Below are positions 61,119 through 64,000 of a stretch of 64,000 bases of DNA, piece after piece. The number at the start of each line of letters is the position of its first letter. Position 1 is the stretch's first letter. The notes beneath the pieces are model-generated. The model searched no databases. It worked only from the letters and a program-made list of their open reading frames with translations, and was not told the DNA's origin. The stretch is taken from contig JAHCAM010000001.1 in the NCBI GenBank assembly GCA_019634895.1, positions 177,851-241,850 of the forward strand, read 5' to 3'. Made by a program: the position numbers and the translations under genes. This DNA is from Steroidobacteraceae bacterium (lineage in GTDB: Bacteria; Pseudomonadota; Gammaproteobacteria; Steroidobacterales; Steroidobacteraceae).

Positions 61119-61282
61119 ACTTTGCCCCTGGTCGCCGCCCGGTAGTGTCCGCAATCGCCTGTGCCAGGACGCCGTCGTCGCCGATGATCCGCATGAAGGG
61201 GTCCAAGCGGTTGCTCCGGCCTTCAAGGCGCCCTCGACCCCCGGCTTGCGCCGCACGCCTGGCCGGCTGAGGCGCAAAGAAA

Positions 61283-61308
61283 AGGCCCGCGCCTTTCGAC
61301 GCGGGCCT
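61283..61308. terminator. Hairpin terminator after DUF4382 gene
   Basis: A perfect 9-bp stem AGGCCCGCG / CGCGGGCCT with an 8-nt loop lies 24 nt past the DUF4382 stop on the minus strand. A run of A (AAAGAAAA, plus strand) follows on that side and would be a U run in the transcript. Confidence 0.8.
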
Positions 61309-61311
61309 CGC

Positions 61312-61334
61312 CTTAATTGGACGCGTCCCCTTTA
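61312..61334 (-). repeat. GGACGCGTCC unit (core 61319-61328)
   Basis: A single unit supplying the TAA stop (61332-61334) of the DUF4382 gene. It lies between the gene and its terminator hairpin. Confidence 0.9.
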
Positions 61335-63227
61335 CTCGATCGCCACCGCCACGTAGTTGGCGTTCAGCGTATTGATCCCGCGCTCGTAGCGCCCGTGCGC
61401 GAAGAGCCCCTTCGCCACGGCGCCGCCGCCGAGCCTGGCCGCGAGCCGCTCCACGAACGGCGCCCAGTCGCGGAACACCTCGACCACGTCGCCCTCGCGG
61501 ATCGCGAACAGCGTCGGGCCTGCGGAGGCGGGCGCGACCGTGACCGCGGAGGCGAGCGCAGTGATGTCCACCACGACCGGCCCGATCCTGATGTGATGCC
61601 GCTCGCCGAGATCCGGGTTCTGGTTGTCCACGACCAGGCCGTCGGCGCCCATGGAGAGGAACGGCGCGGAAGTCCCTTCGAGACCCCAGCCCACCGCCAT
61701 GACCGCGCGCACGCCGTTGAAATCCACCACGGTCCGGCCGACGAAATCCGGCGGCGCGAAGCCGAAGGGCGTCACGAAGCCGAACACGCGCGCCGGGGAG
61801 TCGGGCGTGAGCCCGAGCGTCGGCAGCACGCCGGTCGCGACCTCATAGGCGTCCGGGTCCGCATCCAGCGCGGGCGAGGCGCCGGTGCCGGTGAAGTCGA
61901 AGGCCGAGGGCCGCCGCCCGTCGATCGAGAACAGGTCGAGCGTCACCAGCCCGGGATTGGCCGTCACCACGCTGCCGGCGATGTGCGTGACCTTCATGCG
62001 CACGCGGCCCGCGGTCGCATCGAGCGTGAGCGAGTCCACGGTGGGCGTCGCTGTCACGTCGCCGAACGCCACGATCCGCTGCCCCACCGAGATCGCGCCG
62101 GGGCGTAACAAGTTACGCCCGCCGCCGTCGCGCGTGACTTTCGTGTCGGGGCCGATCAGGACCGTGATATCCCCGCGCACGAACCGCACGGTGTCATCCC
62201 GGCGGATCAGCGTGCCGCCGCGCACGGTCAGCGTATCGCCCTCGCGCGCGATCACGTTGCCGCGCACCACGTCGAAGCGCGGGCCCGGCACGGAGTCGCC
62301 GGCCATCACGTCGGTCGCGGTGAAGGTGCGCGTGGCGACGTTCAGCACGCCGAAGGCCGCGGTGCGGGAACCGGCCGCAAGCGAGGACATCGCCTGCAAG
62401 CCCGCCGCGCCCTCGTACTCCACGCCGTCCACCTCGAAGGCGGTCGTCGCAGTCGTGTTGACCGTGACCTGGCCGAGGCGGGCGGTCGGGTGGTTGAACG
62501 GGCGCAGATCAATGACGTACTGCGAGGCCGCGACGTTCACCGACACCAGCGGCCCGCGCACGCGCAGTTCCTTGTCCTCCACCGGCTCGAGCGAGGCGAC
62601 CACGAAAGGCTCCGCGACCGCGGTCACGGGCGTGGTTGTGACGTCCACCGTGTGCGAGGCGAGCAGGTCGAAGTCGAGCTGCAGCAGCGCCGGGCGTCCC
62701 GGGGCGATCGTCACCTGGTTGCGGTTGTCGAGGCGGATGTCGAGGTCCACGACGCCGAGCGGCTGGCCGGCATCATTCACGACCCGCGCCGCGCGCGGTT
62801 CGCCGTTAACCTCCACCGTGACGTCCGCGTTCGCGTAGTCGAGGCGGATCGAGGCGCCGACGTAGGTCGCGTTCGGGATGGTCGCGGCGGTGACGAACTC
62901 GGTCAGGTCCACCAGCTCCGCGAAGTCCACGCGCTGGCGCACGGGCAGCGTCTCGACTGTGGTGCCGTTCGCCCGCTCGAGCGTGAGCGAGACCACGTCC
63001 ACGGAATAGGAGAGGAAGTCGCCGTCCGCATCGGTCAGGGCGACCAGCAGCGGGCCGCAGTTGTTGGCGGTGCAACCCTGGGTGACCGGCGGGGCCACTT
63101 CGCCGCCGCCACCGCCGCCGCAGCCGGCGAGGGTCGCGAGCGCGATCAGCAGGGGCGCTACCAGATGAGCGCGCAGGCGCGCCCAAGTGACTGTTTCACA
63201 TAATGACTTCGAGACGAGGGGCAGCAT
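61332..63227 (-). CDS. DUF4382-containing lipoprotein
   Basis: A 631-residue lipoprotein; the leader ends ALATLAGCGGGGGG, giving a glycine-rich tether. GPLLVALTDADGDFLSYSVD and VVSLTLERANGTTVETLP match the DUF4382 domain (to about residue 215). The rest consists of repeated OB-like beta segments of the DUF5666 type (GNVIAREGDTLTVRGGTLI; VGQRIVAFGDV). It is probably a surface protein. The long leader from ATG 63227 has a 20-residue n-region; no better start is seen. Confidence 0.82.
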   Translation of the reverse strand: MLPLVSKSLCETVTWARLRAHLVAPLLIALATLAGCGGGGGGEVAPPVTQGCTANNCGPLLVALTDADGDFLSYSVDVVSLTLERANGTTVETLPVRQRVDFAELVDLTEFVTAATIPNATYVGASIRLDYANADVTVEVNGEPRAARVVNDAGQPLGVVDLDIRLDNRNQVTIAPGRPALLQLDFDLLASHTVDVTTTPVTAVAEPFVVASLEPVEDKELRVRGPLVSVNVAASQYVIDLRPFNHPTARLGQVTVNTTATTAFEVDGVEYEGAAGLQAMSSLAAGSRTAAFGVLNVATRTFTATDVMAGDSVPGPRFDVVRGNVIAREGDTLTVRGGTLIRRDDTVRFVRGDITVLIGPDTKVTRDGGGRNLLRPGAISVGQRIVAFGDVTATPTVDSLTLDATAGRVRMKVTHIAGSVVTANPGLVTLDLFSIDGRRPSAFDFTGTGASPALDADPDAYEVATGVLPTLGLTPDSPARVFGFVTPFGFAPPDFVGRTVVDFNGVRAVMAVGWGLEGTSAPFLSMGADGLVVDNQNPDLGERHHIRIGPVVVDITALASAVTVAPASAGPTLFAIREGDVVEVFRDWAPFVERLAARLGGGAVAKGLFAHGRYERGINTLNANYVAVAIE

Positions 63228-63313
63228 GGTTCGCTCCCAATACGTGGCGAGTATGGGGAGAGAACGGGCGGGAGGGGGAGCGGTTGACGTCGTGGGCGGG
63301 CGACGGGCCTGGA

Positions 63314-63652
63314 TCAGGCCCAGAGCCGCAAGGCAGCGATCGTGAGGCCGAAGCCGACCACCATCATCGAGCCCAGCTTGACGGTCAGCTTGAGCTCGAG
63401 CGTTTCGAACTTCTGGTCCACCAGCGCGAAGCCGCCGTCCATGGCCTGCTTCAGCAACTGAAGGTCCTGCTTGGTCGCGAGCCGCAGCGCTTCCAGATCC
63501 TGCTTGGTCGCGAGCCGCAGCGCTTCCAGATCCTGCTTGGTCGCCAGCGTGGTGCCCATGTCCCGCTCCATCGCATCGACGACGGCCCGCGCCTTGTCGG
63601 ACGGGACGTTGATGCTGACCAAAGCATCATACAGCGAGTACAGGTAGTCCAC
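63314..63652 (-). CDS. Small coiled-coil membrane protein (DUF1640-like)
   Basis: A 112-residue protein from a GTG at 63652 (VDYLYSLYDALVSINVPSDK). The middle is a coiled coil with an 11-residue unit LATKQDLEALR repeated twice and a half; the C-terminus is one membrane helix (LGSMMVVGFGLTIAALRLW). This plan matches DUF1640/CCDC90-type proteins. The frame is open to 63949, but the extra N-terminal part has no family resemblance and overlaps the divergent gene. Confidence 0.75.
   Translation of the reverse strand: MDYLYSLYDALVSINVPSDKARAVVDAMERDMGTTLATKQDLEALRLATKQDLEALRLATKQDLQLLKQAMDGGFALVDQKFETLELKLTVKLGSMMVVGFGLTIAALRLWA
63465..63548. repeat. 33-bp in-frame tandem repeat
   Basis: Two identical 33-bp units (63465-63497, 63498-63530) and a partial third encode the 11-residue coiled-coil unit. 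Identity at the DNA level implies recent duplication. Confidence 0.9.
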
Positions 63653-63721
63653 GGATCGCCTCGCACAGTTGCCACATTCGGTGACAGTGTGGTGCCCGTC
63701 CATGGCTCGTGCGCGCCGCAA

Positions 63722-64000
63722 ATGTGGCGTAACCGCTGGAATTCCGCGCTCGTACTCCAGGCGCAAGCGCTCGGCCTGTCGATCGAGTGGATCCGGATCG
63801 AGGGCAACGGCCCCAACGCGCTCGACTTCCACATTGCGAGCTATCTCGGCGAGAGCCTCGCCAGGACGCCACAGGCCGAGTTCCTGGTCGTCTCGCGCGA
63901 CACCGGCTTCGATCCGCTGCTGCGTCATCTCAATGGGCGCGGCCTGCACTGCCGGCGCGAGGCGCCCGCGGCGCCCGCCAAGGCGGCGGCGAAGCCGGTG
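63722..64000 (+). CDS. PIN-like domain protein, partial (cut by window edge)
   Basis: The frame from ATG 63722 runs off the right edge, giving 93 residues. SIEWIRIEGNGPNALDFHIA, SYLGESLARTPQAEFLVVSR and DTGFDPLLRHLNGRG match a bacterial PIN-like domain family with conserved GNALDFHIA and SxDxGFDPL blocks, expected to be a nuclease fold. The usual first strand with an acidic residue (a DYENVQ-like motif) is not seen, so either the start lies further upstream (GTG 63689 or 63692) or the N-terminus is lost. The tail is Ala/Lys/Pro-rich. Confidence 0.65.
   Translation, partial: MWRNRWNSALVLQAQALGLSIEWIRIEGNGPNALDFHIASYLGESLARTPQAEFLVVSRDTGFDPLLRHLNGRGLHCRREAPAAPAKAAAKPV

Larger units (their letters stand above)
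60990..61331. other. Intergenic region without a gene
   Basis: The 342 nt between the M3 peptidase start and the DUF4382 gene stop hold the peptidase leader, a half-unit of the TGGGGTGCGTCCCC repeat type (61076-61095), one GGACGCGTCC unit (61096-61118), a terminator hairpin (61283-61308) and another unit (61312-61334). Short open frames here have no ribosome site or recognisable product. Confidence 0.7.

Noticed and set aside
21028..61334. Inverted repeat arrays considered as a CRISPR array
   Set aside because: Units are palindromic, scattered between genes over 40 kb, have no regular spacers and no cas genes are present.
5893..61334. GGACGCGTCC repeats considered simply as rho-independent terminators
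   Set aside because: They lack T runs, occur upstream of starts and in a divergent promoter (40559-40613), and some follow or precede separate true terminators. A secondary role in termination remains possible.
63314..63949. 211-residue version of the DUF1640-like protein
   Set aside because: The added 99 residues are antisense to the PIN-like gene and show no helical or signal features; GTG 63652 fits the family length.

Overview
The window is a GC-rich (roughly two-thirds G+C), gene-dense stretch of a Gram-negative chromosome. The TonB-dependent receptors, FecR and ECF sigma pairs, CadC-like TPR regulators, YaiO-type outer-membrane protein, DUF6491 and DUF4382 proteins and many lipoprotein or signal-peptide leaders suggest a gammaproteobacterium, perhaps near Nevskiales, Steroidobacterales or Xanthomonadales. 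That placement is inferred from gene content only. I see no rRNA, tRNA, CRISPR array or prophage. Both edges cut genes: gamma-glutamyltranspeptidase on the left and a PIN-like protein on the right.

Layout. 0-6 kb: an ECF sigma / anti-sigma / ggt operon divergent from a subtilase, then an MFS transporter, a Gly-rich secreted protein and a helix-hairpin-helix protein. 6-11 kb: a complete cell-surface signalling set (ECF sigma, FecR, STN-type TonB receptor). 11-21 kb: a MATE pump, a vanadium-type haloperoxidase divergent from a winged-helix/TPR regulator, an AlaX-type editing protein, an orphan BrnA antitoxin, a trypsin-like protease and an orphan 'mobile mystery protein A'. 21-35 kb: a catabolic region with a GntR/FCD regulator, N-methylhydantoinase-type HyuA/HyuB, an N-carbamoylsarcosine-amidase-like hydrolase, an HMG-CoA-lyase-like aldolase, two class III CoA-transferases, a TonB receptor and a LeuCD pair. 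TTGTATACAA-type palindromes sit at three of its promoters. 35-47 kb: secreted and lipoproteins, a 1243-residue BTAD/AAA/TPR regulator, a TPR protein, two paralogous micro-proteins and an IorAB-type molybdenum hydroxylase. 45-51.5 kb: a hybrid histidine kinase divergent from a response regulator / YaiO / HEAT / GT2 operon, probably making an exopolysaccharide. 51.5-64 kb: mostly single, unrelated genes.

The unifying feature is a family of short palindromic repeats built on GGACGCGTCC. I read about 33 exact cores, all between genes or at gene 3' ends, usually as inverted pairs. A REP-associated tyrosine transposase (RAYT) at 51538-52221 is itself bracketed by copies, so this looks like a RAYT/REPIN system. 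The repeats carry TAA at both ends and supply the stop codon of about a dozen genes. In one case (58.2-58.8 kb) near-identical compound repeats of about 80 bp in inverted orientation enclose a single MAPEG gene, like a mobile cassette. Two related sub-families occur at 16.9 kb and 42.0 kb.
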